64,000 bases of DNA from assembly GCF_045062745.1 (NCBI RefSeq), contig NZ_JBJGED010000001.1:124001-188000 (forward strand), in the 5' to 3' direction. Made by a program: the position numbers and the translations under genes. This document shows positions 9,848 through 18,443 of the stretch, in pieces (position 1 is the stretch's first letter; every line of letters begins with the position of its first letter). The notes beneath the pieces are model-generated. The model searched no databases. It saw only the letters and a list, made by a program, of their open reading frames with translations, and had not been told where the DNA came from. Source of the stretch: Paenibacillus_AA sp045062745. GTDB taxonomy: Bacteria; Bacillota; Bacilli; Paenibacillales; NBRC-103111.

Positions 9848-10873
9848 ATGAAAAGGAAACTAGGAATTTTTGTTATTGCGACAGCCCTGTTGGCTGCAGC
9901 ATCCGGCTGCGGAGAGAAACCGAAGGATGCCACGTCTGCAGGCGGCAATACCGACAAGAAATCTTACCAAATCGCGATATCCCAATATGTGGAGCATCCT
10001 TCTTTGGACGCGACCCGCAACGGCATTTTGGCGGCGCTGAAAGATGCCGGCCTTACGGAAGGCACCAACTTAAAAGTGGATTACAACAACGCCCAAAACG
10101 ATTCCGCCAACAACTTATCCATTGCCCAGAAGATCGCCTCGGGGAAAAACGACTTGGTCATTGGAATCGCCACGCCTTCCGCTCAGGCGCTCGTTCAGCA
10201 GGTGAAGAATACGCCGGTTCTGTTCGCGGCCGTTACCGATCCTATCAATGCCAAAATCGTGAGCAATATGGACAAGCCTGGCGGCAACGTCACCGGCGCC
10301 TCCGATACGAATCCGGAAGCCATTGTCAGTCTGATGGATTTTATCGCCGCTAATTTCCCGAAGGTGAAAAAAATCGGTATCGTCATTAATGAAGGGGAGT
10401 CGAATGCTGTCGTAATGGCCGATCAAGCTAAAAAGGCTCTTTCCAAACACGGGATCGAGTTGATCAAAGCGCCGGTTACGAATACATCGGAGGTCAAGCA
10501 GGCGGCTGAATCGCTGGCAGGCCGTGTCGATGCGCTCTACATTACGCTCGACAATACCGTCGTCAGCGGCGTGGATACGATCTTGAAAGTCGCGAACGAC
10601 AAGAAGATTCCTTTCTTCTCCAGCGACCGCGATACCGTTGAAAAAGGTGCCTTTGCCACCGTAGGCTTCAAATATTACGATCACGGCTACCAAGTCGGCC
10701 AGATGGCGGCGGATATTTTGAAAAACGGCAAGAAACCGGCCGAGATGAAAGTAACCGTACCGGACAAGCTCGACGTCATCTTGAATCTGAAAGCAGCCAA
10801 AGATCAAGGAATCGATGTTACCGACGCTATGAAAAGTGCGGTCAAGGACCAGAAGAATAACATTATTCAATAA
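9848..10873 (+). CDS. ABC importer substrate-binding lipoprotein (TrpX-like)
   Basis: The chosen ATG at 9848 follows GGAGGGG; an upstream in-frame ATG at 9713 would add 45 residues and spoil the signal. The 341-residue product starts MKRKLGIFVIATALLAAASG and has a lipobox ending at cysteine (AASGC), so it should be a lipid-anchored binding protein outside the membrane. The sequence (DKPGGNVTGASD, followed by a two-lobe periplasmic-binding fold) is of the ABC_sub_bind family, PF04392. In several Firmicutes this family forms the TrpXYZ-type importer linked to tryptophan or other aromatic compounds. The specificity here is inferred from family only. Permease and ATPase genes follow directly. Confidence 0.9.
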   Translation: MKRKLGIFVIATALLAAASGCGEKPKDATSAGGNTDKKSYQIAISQYVEHPSLDATRNGILAALKDAGLTEGTNLKVDYNNAQNDSANNLSIAQKIASGKNDLVIGIATPSAQALVQQVKNTPVLFAAVTDPINAKIVSNMDKPGGNVTGASDTNPEAIVSLMDFIAANFPKVKKIGIVINEGESNAVVMADQAKKALSKHGIELIKAPVTNTSEVKQAAESLAGRVDALYITLDNTVVSGVDTILKVANDKKIPFFSSDRDTVEKGAFATVGFKYYDHGYQVGQMAADILKNGKKPAEMKVTVPDKLDVILNLKAAKDQGIDVTDAMKSAVKDQKNNIIQ

Positions 10874-10884
10874 ATGTCATTTTA

Positions 10885-10920
10885 AGGGGGTGGACAGACG
10901 CCTAATGTCCACCCTCTTTA
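10885..10920 (+). terminator. Intercistronic hairpin between binding protein and permease
   Basis: An inverted repeat AGGGGGTGGACA / TGTCCACCCTCT with a 9-nt loop is followed by TTTA. It sits 11 nt after the lipoprotein stop and before the permease ribosome binding site. Such hairpins commonly cause partial termination or stabilise the upstream mRNA, giving more binding protein than permease. Confidence 0.6.
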
Positions 10921-10942
10921 CATGATGAAGGAGGCAAATCAC

Positions 10943-11869
10943 ATGATGGGGTCCTTGATTGAATCGTTACCCGGATCGATTGAGCTGGGGCTGCTCTATG
11001 CTTTAATGGCGCTGGGCGTGTACATCACATTTCGGATATTGGATTTCCCGGATCTCACCGTTGACGGCAGCTTTGCCACCGGTGGAGGAATCGCGGCGAT
11101 CCTCATCTCCCATGGAGCTTCCCCTTGGCTGGCTTGTTTGGCCGCTTTAGGCGGAGGTCTGGTCGCGGGGGCTTGCACGGGGCTTTTACACACCAAAGGG
11201 AAAATCAACGGGCTGCTGTCCGGAATTTTGATGATGATCGCCCTGTACTCCGTCAATATGAGGATCATGGGCAAACCCAATGTCTCCTTGCTCGGGGTGG
11301 ATACGATATTCACCGTCGTCCATCCGCTCGTTCTTATGCCGATTTTGGTGATCCTCGTTAAGCTGCTGTTGGATGGTTTTCTGCATACCGATATGGGTAT
11401 GGCGCTTCGGGCAACCGGCGACAATTCTCGAATGATTCGCAGTCTGGGCGCGAATACGGACAACACGACGATTTTAGGGCTCAGCCTGTCTAACGGCTTG
11501 GTCGCGTTATCCGGAGCCTTGATCACCCAGCAGTCCGGCTTCGCGGATATCTCGATGGGGATCGGGATGATCGTGATCGGTTTGGCCTCGGTCATCATAG
11601 GAGAAGCGATATTCGGTGCCCCTACCGTCTTTCGGGCGACTCTGGCTGTTTTGCTCGGTTCCATCATTTACCGGATTGTGATCGCCATCGCCCTTCAGGT
11701 TGAATGGCTCGATGCATCCGACTTGAAGCTGATCACGGCCGTCATTGTAATCATTGCTCTCGTGCTTCCTTCGGTTCAACGAACATGGAGGCAAAAAAAC
11801 TTGGCGAAAAAACGTTCCGCTTACTTTGCCGGGACTCCTACCGATCACAAAACCGGGGGTGACCGTTAA
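10943..11869 (+). CDS. ABC importer permease (TrpY-like)
   Basis: The start is the ATG at 10943, 8 nt after AAGGAGG; the upstream ATG at 10922 precedes that site. The 308-residue protein is highly hydrophobic with about eight to nine transmembrane helices and belongs to the BPD_transp_2 (branched-chain/sugar) permease class. Characteristic stretches are LDFPDLTVDGSFATGGG near the N terminus and ITQQSGFADISMGIG. It would form the membrane channel of the importer with the binding lipoprotein upstream and the ATPase downstream. Its TAA overlaps the ATPase ATG by one base (TAATG), indicating translational coupling. Confidence 0.92.
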   Translation: MMGSLIESLPGSIELGLLYALMALGVYITFRILDFPDLTVDGSFATGGGIAAILISHGASPWLACLAALGGGLVAGACTGLLHTKGKINGLLSGILMMIALYSVNMRIMGKPNVSLLGVDTIFTVVHPLVLMPILVILVKLLLDGFLHTDMGMALRATGDNSRMIRSLGANTDNTTILGLSLSNGLVALSGALITQQSGFADISMGIGMIVIGLASVIIGEAIFGAPTVFRATLAVLLGSIIYRIVIAIALQVEWLDASDLKLITAVIVIIALVLPSVQRTWRQKNLAKKRSAYFAGTPTDHKTGGDR

Positions 11870-12663
11870 TGCTTGAATTATCGAAAATATCGAAGTTGTT
11901 CAACCCTGGCACTCCGGACGAGAAAGTCGCCCTGAACGGAATCACCTTGAAGCTGCAAGCCGGTGAATTCGTCACAGTCATTGGAAGCAACGGGGCGGGC
12001 AAATCCACATTGATGAACATTATTTCCGGCGTCACGAAACCGGATTACGGCGAAGTTCGCATTGAGGGCAAAGTGATCCATCCCCTTCCGGAATACAAGC
12101 GCAGCCGTTGGATCGGACGCGTCTTCCAAGATCCGATGGCCGGTACCGCTCCCCATATGTCCATTGAGGAGAATTTGGCCATGGCCTATAGGCGCGGACA
12201 ATCGCGGGGGCTTCGGTTCGGGGTAACCTCCGGCAAACGCGCTCTGTTCCGCGAACAGATCCAGCGTCTCGGCTTGGGTCTCGAGGACCGGCTTGGGGCC
12301 AAGGTGGGGCTGCTGTCAGGTGGCGAACGGCAGGCGCTCAGCTTGTTGATGGCCACTTTCACCAAACCGGATATCCTGCTCCTGGACGAGCATACGGCCG
12401 CTTTGGACCCTTCTCGGGCCGAGCTGATTACCAGGCTGACCGAGCAGCTCGTCCGCGAAATGAAGCTCACCACTTTGATGGTCACCCATAATATGGAGCA
12501 GGCTATTCGGCTGGGCACCCGTCTGCTCATGATGGATAAAGGCCGAGTCTTAATCGATCTCGAACAAGAGCGGAAGAAGAATATAACCGTAGCGCAGCTT
12601 CTCGGGGAATTTGAGAAAATCAGCGGCAATAAACTGTCCGACGATCGGATAGTTCTTGGCTGA
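11869..12663 (+). CDS. ABC importer ATPase (TrpZ-like)
   Basis: This 264-residue nucleotide-binding subunit shows Walker A GSNGAGKST at about residues 38-46, a Q-loop (GRVFQDPMAGT), the signature LSGGERQ, Walker B ILLLDEHTAALD and the switch histidine in MVTHNMEQA. It overlaps the permease stop and completes the binding protein/permease/ATPase operon. Substrate cannot be read from the ATPase itself. A weak inverted repeat (TTTGAACCCA/TGGGTCAAA) just after the stop could end the transcript but lacks a strong T-run. Confidence 0.94.
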   Translation: MLELSKISKLFNPGTPDEKVALNGITLKLQAGEFVTVIGSNGAGKSTLMNIISGVTKPDYGEVRIEGKVIHPLPEYKRSRWIGRVFQDPMAGTAPHMSIEENLAMAYRRGQSRGLRFGVTSGKRALFREQIQRLGLGLEDRLGAKVGLLSGGERQALSLLMATFTKPDILLLDEHTAALDPSRAELITRLTEQLVREMKLTTLMVTHNMEQAIRLGTRLLMMDKGRVLIDLEQERKKNITVAQLLGEFEKISGNKLSDDRIVLG

Positions 12664-12722
12664 ATTTGAACCCATCCACTGGGTCAAACTTTGATTGTAA
12701 CCGCTGGCTGCGGAAAGGTTCG

Positions 12723-12983
12723 ACGCCCGCTATCGGCATGAGAGGGAATTTCTCCCCCTTTTCGATGGATAGGCCGCCGGATCGGCTCCATGAAGGGGAA
12801 TTTCTCCTTCTTTTTCAATCGAAATCCGTCCAATTGGGGCTTTCGCTCGGAAAGAGAGGGAGGTTTTCCCCTTGATGCCGCCGGAAGTCGTAAAATCGGC
12901 CCAATGAGAGGGAGGTTTTCCCTCTCAGGTAGGTGCAAAGTACGGGCTTCAGCCTAATGCGGTTCAGGGGCCGTAGCGGGTCA
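12723..12983. repeat. Dispersed ~260-bp multi-hairpin repeat, copy 1
   Basis: It is a close match to 62511-62774. It holds four spaced short imperfect inverted repeats, for example GAGAGGGAGGTTTTCCCTCT near its end and GAAGGGGAATTTCTCCTTC near the middle, separated by about 50 nt each. Open frames run through it on both strands, but many base differences between the two copies change the would-be protein while the hairpins remain. I therefore read it as a structured non-coding repeat rather than a gene. Confidence 0.8.
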
Positions 12984-13015
12984 AAAAAGGAGCAGCAAAA
13001 TGCAAGCTGCTCCTT
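12983..13015 (-). terminator. Terminator after the FAD oxidoreductase
   Basis: Read on the minus strand, the stem AAGGAGCAGC/GCTGCTCCTT is followed by six T. It ends the 18.2-13.2 kb minus-strand operon and abuts the end of the dispersed repeat. The 145 bases between it and the oxidoreductase stop hold no convincing gene. Confidence 0.8.
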
Positions 13016-13161
13016 ACCGTCTTTACTCACCGTGTTGCTCTCAAGCTGTTCCGGACGTATCCGTTCCGTCTGGGCCATCCACAAGATCTACCACACCGAT
13101 ACCGCGATACCGATCGCGGTGATCGCCGCTGCTTCTGGACTTTGGAAGGGAAAAGGGAATC

Positions 13162-14733
13162 CTATGGCCAAGCAAGTTCAATGCCTTGACGGACCAGCTC
13201 GCGCTGAAAATCAGCCAATAGCTCAGGCTTGCCTATTACCGCTCTTGGCTGAACGCAACGGTCCAGACAGTAGGAGACGAGCAGGCCGGCGGATTCTCCG
13301 ATATTCCATTCCACGGGGTGCAGCCGATAGCAGCCGTTGGTGATATGGGTCGTACCGATATTTTTGCTGGCTGGAATCAGGTTGTTCATCCGGATCGGGA
13401 TGAGGCAGCCCAGTGGAATCTGGAACGGCAGGCTCCCCGTATCGATATAAGGCCGATTGCCGGTGCTCGGATGCAAGTCGATATGATAGTAACCGATCCC
13501 TACGGAATCCGGATATGCGAGCGCTCTTCCGTCCGGTCTCGTGTCCGGGCTCAAGTGCTGCTCCACCACGGTCGTCTCTGCCCGGATTCGACGCGACTCC
13601 CGAATATGGGGAGCCATGGCAAGACCGTCCTCCGTGCCGACCGCATCCCTGCGCAGCCGCAACCCCGCATAACCGGTCCCTCCGTCAGGGCGCGGCGCTT
13701 CCGTCTGCATCCAATACAGCAAGGACAAGCTTAGCTGCTTGGCCTGATCGAGATGCCGCAACCGTTCCTCTTCCGGCACATCGATGACCGAGCCCAGCCA
13801 ATAGTCGTTCTGAGGCCAATTGACCACGGTCATATCGCTGCGAAACGTTCCGGGCTCAAACAAGCTGTGGTCGATAATCCGACGATACACCCAGAGCGGG
13901 AACAGGTCGTTCCTCGGGAACAATGTATACTCTCGGGGTTCCATCGTACTCGGCTTGACGGCGATCCAGCTCAGCATGCGATCCGGCCAGAAATCCGCTT
14001 GATACGATCTCCAAAAATCGTAGTCCCGCGGCTTCTCAATCGTATGGTCCTCTCCCTCGAGATAGTCCATGACAAAGCAGTAAGTAAACGCCTGCATGTC
14101 GCCAGGCAGCGGAGGACCGTCGACGGCGTGGGGCTCGCCCGTGTCATGAACGGACTCGGCGCCCGTGACATATTCCGTTCCCGTCAACGGAAGAATATCG
14201 CCGCAATCCGTGGCATCCAGATAATACGGCGCGACTAACACGATCCTCTCGCCGGTCGACTGATGGCGAACGGTCACAGCCTTCACGTCGTCCCGTTCTA
14301 CACTGGCACTCTCCGCTCTATATCCATACAGGATGATCAGCTTGCCGCTATGGATATAAGGACTTAGCATTTCATGAAGGACCGCCAAGGCCGCCCTCGG
14401 TTCATGACTGATGCGGCTGACGATCGCACTGCCTGGATTCAGCAACGGCTTTAGTTTGGCATTCGAGGTCAAAGGGAACAACGTGCGGTAATAGCGGCGG
14501 ACGCCTTCCCTGAATTGCCTGTAGCTTCGGGTACATCCGTGCGTCTCAATCCAATGATGTTCATCCGGGGGAACAGCCTGGCTGGTCAACTGGCCGCCGA
14601 TCCAGGCGGTTTCTTCCGTCATGACGACGGTTTTGCCGGTTCTGCAAGCCGCCAAGGCAGCGGCACAGCCGCCGGTCCCTCCCCCCAGAACAACCAAATC
14701 TGCGTTATATTCCGTTTGTAAGTTATAGGTCAT
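13162..14733 (-). CDS. FAD-dependent oxidoreductase (FAD_oxidored family)
   Basis: This 523-residue protein begins with a Rossmann dinucleotide-binding motif, VVLGGGTGGCAAALAA, close to the N terminus, then IGGQLTSQAVPPDEH and a second FAD-contact segment (YYLDATDCGDILPLTG). That arrangement is typical of PF12831, flavoproteins often found beside carbohydrate genes. No signal peptide is present, so it should be cytoplasmic. Its ATG lies inside the last codons of the upstream secreted propeller protein (11-nt overlap), with GGGAG as ribosome binding site, so the two are made from one transcript. The substrate is unknown; a sugar or polyol derivative is a reasonable guess only. Confidence 0.88.
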   Translation of the reverse strand: MTYNLQTEYNADLVVLGGGTGGCAAALAACRTGKTVVMTEETAWIGGQLTSQAVPPDEHHWIETHGCTRSYRQFREGVRRYYRTLFPLTSNAKLKPLLNPGSAIVSRISHEPRAALAVLHEMLSPYIHSGKLIILYGYRAESASVERDDVKAVTVRHQSTGERIVLVAPYYLDATDCGDILPLTGTEYVTGAESVHDTGEPHAVDGPPLPGDMQAFTYCFVMDYLEGEDHTIEKPRDYDFWRSYQADFWPDRMLSWIAVKPSTMEPREYTLFPRNDLFPLWVYRRIIDHSLFEPGTFRSDMTVVNWPQNDYWLGSVIDVPEEERLRHLDQAKQLSLSLLYWMQTEAPRPDGGTGYAGLRLRRDAVGTEDGLAMAPHIRESRRIRAETTVVEQHLSPDTRPDGRALAYPDSVGIGYYHIDLHPSTGNRPYIDTGSLPFQIPLGCLIPIRMNNLIPASKNIGTTHITNGCYRLHPVEWNIGESAGLLVSYCLDRCVQPRAVIGKPELLADFQRELVRQGIELAWP

Positions 14734-17700
14734 GATCTTTTCTCCCGTCAGGCGTCACGGTTAGAGTAAAGGAGCGGGTAGTCGAATCAACCGAATCGCT
14801 GACCGTGAGCGTAATACGGGTACTGCTTCCAGGGCGACCGGGTTCTGTCGTGATCCGAACTTTACGCTCCGCTTCATTCCCGGTAATTACAAGGCTGGAT
14901 TGTGATACCACCGTTGCATCGCTAGAGCTGGCGGTAACGGTTAATCCGCTCAGCGGTGAATCGACATCTCCAATGGTAAAGGGGACTTCTATGGTGCGTT
15001 TTCCCGGCGCTACCGTTTGATCGGCAATCTGACTTATGGTGGGGGCATCGTTCACGGCAAGAACATGGACCATGAACGAGGTGCTGGCACTGTAAGTGCC
15101 GTCGGTAACCGTCAGTTGGATGGAGCTGCTGCCAAACTGATTGGCCGCCGGCACAAGTCGAATCGTTCGGTTCGACCCCGTACCGCCCAATCGGATGTTG
15201 GCTCCTGGGATCAGCGCTTCATTGGATGAAACGGCGGTTACGGTCAAGGAACCGTCTGGCGTATCATAGTCCTCGACAGTAAACGGAATAAGCCCCGAAC
15301 TGGTGTCTTCGTCCAATGTAAGATCGGATATGGAGCTGAGGCTCGGTTCACTCCCATACACTTCAACTTCAAGGGCTGGACCGGTCACCTTTATTCCTCC
15401 GGACCGGACTACCGCTCGGATGGATGCGGTGCCTTTCCCCACCGCCGTTACCCCATCTCCTGCAATCGTGAGCACACTTGGATCGCTCGATACGTAAGTC
15501 ACCGTAGTAGCATCCGGATCCGTCTGTGAGCGGTCCACGAGCGTATATGCGCTCGACACTCGAGTGGTCTTACCCGGGGTTAGCCGGGAATGGTCTACTG
15601 ACGGCTTGCTTACGTCGATAGCAATCGGCAGCTTAAGCAGCTTGGTATTATCCGTATAGTAAATATCTCCGTTGTCCGCCATAGTCATCAAGTTGACGGT
15701 TTTACCCGGCAGAAGATCTTTGGCAGCCAAGGTAACCGGATCGATGGCGAACAGCTTTCTCCCGATTGTAGTGTAGAGCAGACCGTCGTTCCCCCATCGT
15801 ATATAATACGGGCGGTATTTGCTCGTACTGTATGGCGATTGCGTGATCTTCTTCGCTTTTACAACCTCAAGCGTAGCCGGATCGAGCGCAAAAATGGAAG
15901 CATCATACCCTACCGTCGTGTTTACGAAAGCATCCTGGATGCCCCAAATCAAGCCGTCCGGACCTACGGAAAGCTCGCCAATAATCTTAACTTCACCCGT
16001 TACGCCAGGAACCTTCGGAGTAACCGATCGTTCGATTTGGTTCGTATCCGGATTGAAAACAAACACTTTGGCCTCCTTCTCCAGAGGAGCCGGGTTTACG
16101 GAGCCGGATCCGCTATAGACCGTTGTGCTTCCGTACACCTTGCCGTCCTTATAATCAAGACCGATGATCGACTGATCCTTCATGAGATTACGGAACGTTT
16201 CGCCAGTTACGCCGGTTACGGTGCCGCTGTCGTCCCGTATTTCCTGCATGACCGTCAAAGCTCCCGGAAAGCCACTTGCGGGGAAAGTACCCACGAACAG
16301 TTTCTCACCGCCGCTAGCGAAAGCGAAGGGACGATTCTGATCATCGCCAATGTCCCATGCGATACCCGGGTTTCCCCAGCCGTAGTCGTTATATTGGATC
16401 GGCTGAGACAAATCCATCCGATACATCTTGGCGCCCGTATAGGTACCGAAGTAGGCAACATCGCCATTGAAGCCAATGCTCTCCGCTTGGTGAAACGTCG
16501 GAAAATCATAAACGATCCGGTTGGTGGCAATGTCATAAATGCTCATTCCGCGCTGAAAGCCACTGGCGAACAGCTTCCCGTTGTTATACTCAAGCACATT
16601 GATTTGTGCCGCGTTCACATCGAGCTGAGCGAGAACGGTCGAATATTGCCCCTTATTCGGTTCGAACAGGAACGTTTCACCAAACGCCGCCATACTGAAC
16701 AACACGGATTGTCCGGCATAGGGGCCGGAGACCGGAGTCACCCACTCGGAAAATTTAAAAGCCGAATCCGGCAAAGGCTGTTGGATGGCCGCAATCTTGG
16801 TTATCGTATCCGTGGCCATATTGTAGCTGAAAAACTCTTCGCCCATTTTGTAGTACATAAGGTCGGGATTGACCGGCGAAGGGGGCGATATTTTGGATTG
16901 ATAGGGGATCGTGCGGACATGCTCGTATGTCCCATCCTTCAGGACATACAATTCCGTTCCGCTATTCACGAACACGAGACCGTTGTAAACGGCTACTTCG
17001 GTCAAGGTTCCGCCGGTTCGGCCCGTGACCCCCGGTACGGTCAGATCCAGCTTTTCGCCCGTATGGCGATCGATCCGTACGAGACCGGCCTTCGTGCCGG
17101 TGCCGACATACAGGTACCGGTCCGTTACCCCCAGGCCGCGGGCAGAGGTTTCTCCCTCTTTGACGACCCCCAAGTCTTTGAAAGTCGAGGTAGCAATGTC
17201 ATACTCAAACACTTTGCCCATGTTACCCGTGTGGGACGTGCTGCCATAAATTTTCCCATCCGAGCTTGCCTTTACATCCCACATCGTTGTATTCCCGGTA
17301 GGATTCGTTCCGAGATTCTCAATGCGCCTTTCCGCTGTCACATAACGATACAATTTGCCGGTAGAAGTGAAATAATAATTGCCGTCAGAGCCCCGGGCGA
17401 TCCCCCATATAGGGTCTGTTGCACCTGGAACACGCTCCGAAAACTTGGATATGCCGGTTAAGGCATCCACGACGGTGAAGGCGGAAGGAGATGCAACGGA
17501 TGTGATGTACTGCTCCAGGGTTCCGTCAGGACCGACTCCAATCGCGGCTGCCTGGGAAAGCCCGATCTTAACCGGCTCGCCCAAGTCGATCCCGGCGGAT
17601 CCGTACGGAGGCTGCAATGTGGAGCTCGCTTCCTTTTTTCGGTCGAATCGCACATCATCGATATAGGAGATCGTACCGGTGCCGGAACCCCCATAGTAAA

Positions 17701-18226
17701 AGGTGATCTGTGCCTGGTCGGCACCCTTCGGAGCGAAAGCTTCGATCTCCACCGTATTCCAGGATCCGACGGTATTGGCCAGGAAGTTGAAGCTGCCATT
17801 CGATAAGTCCGCAGAACTGCCGGATTTCAGGAACCGGACATACACGCGTACGCTTTTCGCCTCCACGTAGACTTGAGCGCGAGCCCGATACGTTTGCTCT
17901 TCCGTAATCGGTATCCGGCTGCTGAACACTTCAAGGGAACGTACCGGATCATTGTCTACCATTTTGAGACTGCTCTCGCCGGAAGAAACCCTCTCGGACG
18001 AAGCTTCAGCCATCAATGTACTCCCAAATGCAGAAGCTGCTGGCGTCGTTGTCCACCCCGGGATGACTCCCCCCGTCACAGGCTCCTCGAATCCGCTGTT
18101 AGGGACGGTTAGTGGGATGTATTCCACATCTCCCGCCGAGGCAGAAGTCGCCAAGGGGACAATAGCCGGCAAGCTCAGCACAATCCCCATGAATAAGGCA
18201 AGTACCCTTTTCCGAATGCTCTTCAA
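14723..18226 (-). CDS. Secreted CBM/beta-propeller/Ig multi-domain protein
   Basis: I prefer the TTG start at 18226, preceded by AGAGGAGAA at 8 nt; ATGs at 18244 and 18265 are alternatives. The product is about 1167 residues: a signal peptide (RKRVLALFMGIVLSL), a CBM4/9-like beta-sandwich (about residues 40-200, VPNSGFEEPVTGGVIPGW), a long WD/PQQ-like propeller with many W-G-x-D-G-x-Y/L blade motifs (about 220-860), a BIG2-type Ig domain (about 880-950) and two cadherin-like domains to the C terminus. It would act outside the cell, probably binding polysaccharide; no catalytic motif is evident. A possible minus-strand promoter has TTGACA at 18319-18314. It overlaps the FAD oxidoreductase gene. 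Confidence 0.88.
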   Translation of the reverse strand: MKSIRKRVLALFMGIVLSLPAIVPLATSASAGDVEYIPLTVPNSGFEEPVTGGVIPGWTTTPAASAFGSTLMAEASSERVSSGESSLKMVDNDPVRSLEVFSSRIPITEEQTYRARAQVYVEAKSVRVYVRFLKSGSSADLSNGSFNFLANTVGSWNTVEIEAFAPKGADQAQITFYYGGSGTGTISYIDDVRFDRKKEASSTLQPPYGSAGIDLGEPVKIGLSQAAAIGVGPDGTLEQYITSVASPSAFTVVDALTGISKFSERVPGATDPIWGIARGSDGNYYFTSTGKLYRYVTAERRIENLGTNPTGNTTMWDVKASSDGKIYGSTSHTGNMGKVFEYDIATSTFKDLGVVKEGETSARGLGVTDRYLYVGTGTKAGLVRIDRHTGEKLDLTVPGVTGRTGGTLTEVAVYNGLVFVNSGTELYVLKDGTYEHVRTIPYQSKISPPSPVNPDLMYYKMGEEFFSYNMATDTITKIAAIQQPLPDSAFKFSEWVTPVSGPYAGQSVLFSMAAFGETFLFEPNKGQYSTVLAQLDVNAAQINVLEYNNGKLFASGFQRGMSIYDIATNRIVYDFPTFHQAESIGFNGDVAYFGTYTGAKMYRMDLSQPIQYNDYGWGNPGIAWDIGDDQNRPFAFASGGEKLFVGTFPASGFPGALTVMQEIRDDSGTVTGVTGETFRNLMKDQSIIGLDYKDGKVYGSTTVYSGSGSVNPAPLEKEAKVFVFNPDTNQIERSVTPKVPGVTGEVKIIGELSVGPDGLIWGIQDAFVNTTVGYDASIFALDPATLEVVKAKKITQSPYSTSKYRPYYIRWGNDGLLYTTIGRKLFAIDPVTLAAKDLLPGKTVNLMTMADNGDIYYTDNTKLLKLPIAIDVSKPSVDHSRLTPGKTTRVSSAYTLVDRSQTDPDATTVTYVSSDPSVLTIAGDGVTAVGKGTASIRAVVRSGGIKVTGPALEVEVYGSEPSLSSISDLTLDEDTSSGLIPFTVEDYDTPDGSLTVTAVSSNEALIPGANIRLGGTGSNRTIRLVPAANQFGSSSIQLTVTDGTYSASTSFMVHVLAVNDAPTISQIADQTVAPGKRTIEVPFTIGDVDSPLSGLTVTASSSDATVVSQSSLVITGNEAERKVRITTEPGRPGSSTRITLTVSDSVDSTTRSFTLTVTPDGRKDHDL

Positions 18227-18372
18227 AGTTCGTTCTCCTCTCATGTTTGATCGCCCGCTTATCACTAAGCGAATTCTAGGCTATATATTTAGCGTAACCA
18301 CGATTGAAGGCGCTGTCAATTAGGAATTTATCATATTTAATCACCCAGAATACTTCTACAACGCGCGCATTA

Positions 18373-18403
18373 TTGCACAAAATTTACTTTTCTGTGCTAT
18401 AAT
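18373..18403 (+). promoter_or_regulatory. Extended -10 promoter of the GntR-type regulator
   Basis: TTGCAC at 18373-18378 is followed by TGCTATAAT at 18395-18403, a perfect -10 with the TG extension. The 19-nt spacing is long but tolerated with an extended -10. The start codon is at 18444. A minus-strand promoter for the divergent secreted protein lies within the same 200-bp gap. Confidence 0.6.
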
Positions 18404-18443
18404 CCATATCATAAAATCCATAATTGTGGAATGAGGTACGACG

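Noticed and set aside
12684..12938. A minus-strand frame through the multi-hairpin repeat, also open in copy 2
   Set aside because: The two copies differ at about a dozen amino-acid positions while the hairpins persist, and there is no ribosome binding site. It is treated as non-coding.
13016..13161. A possible short coding remnant (EAAAITAIGIAVSVW on the minus strand)
   Set aside because: It is too short, out of frame with the FAD gene and overlaps an imperfect palindrome; it cannot be distinguished from chance.
15839..17461. A 540-codon plus-strand open frame
   Set aside because: It lies antisense to the propeller protein, whose blade motifs and signal peptide are clear. The antisense product has no domain.
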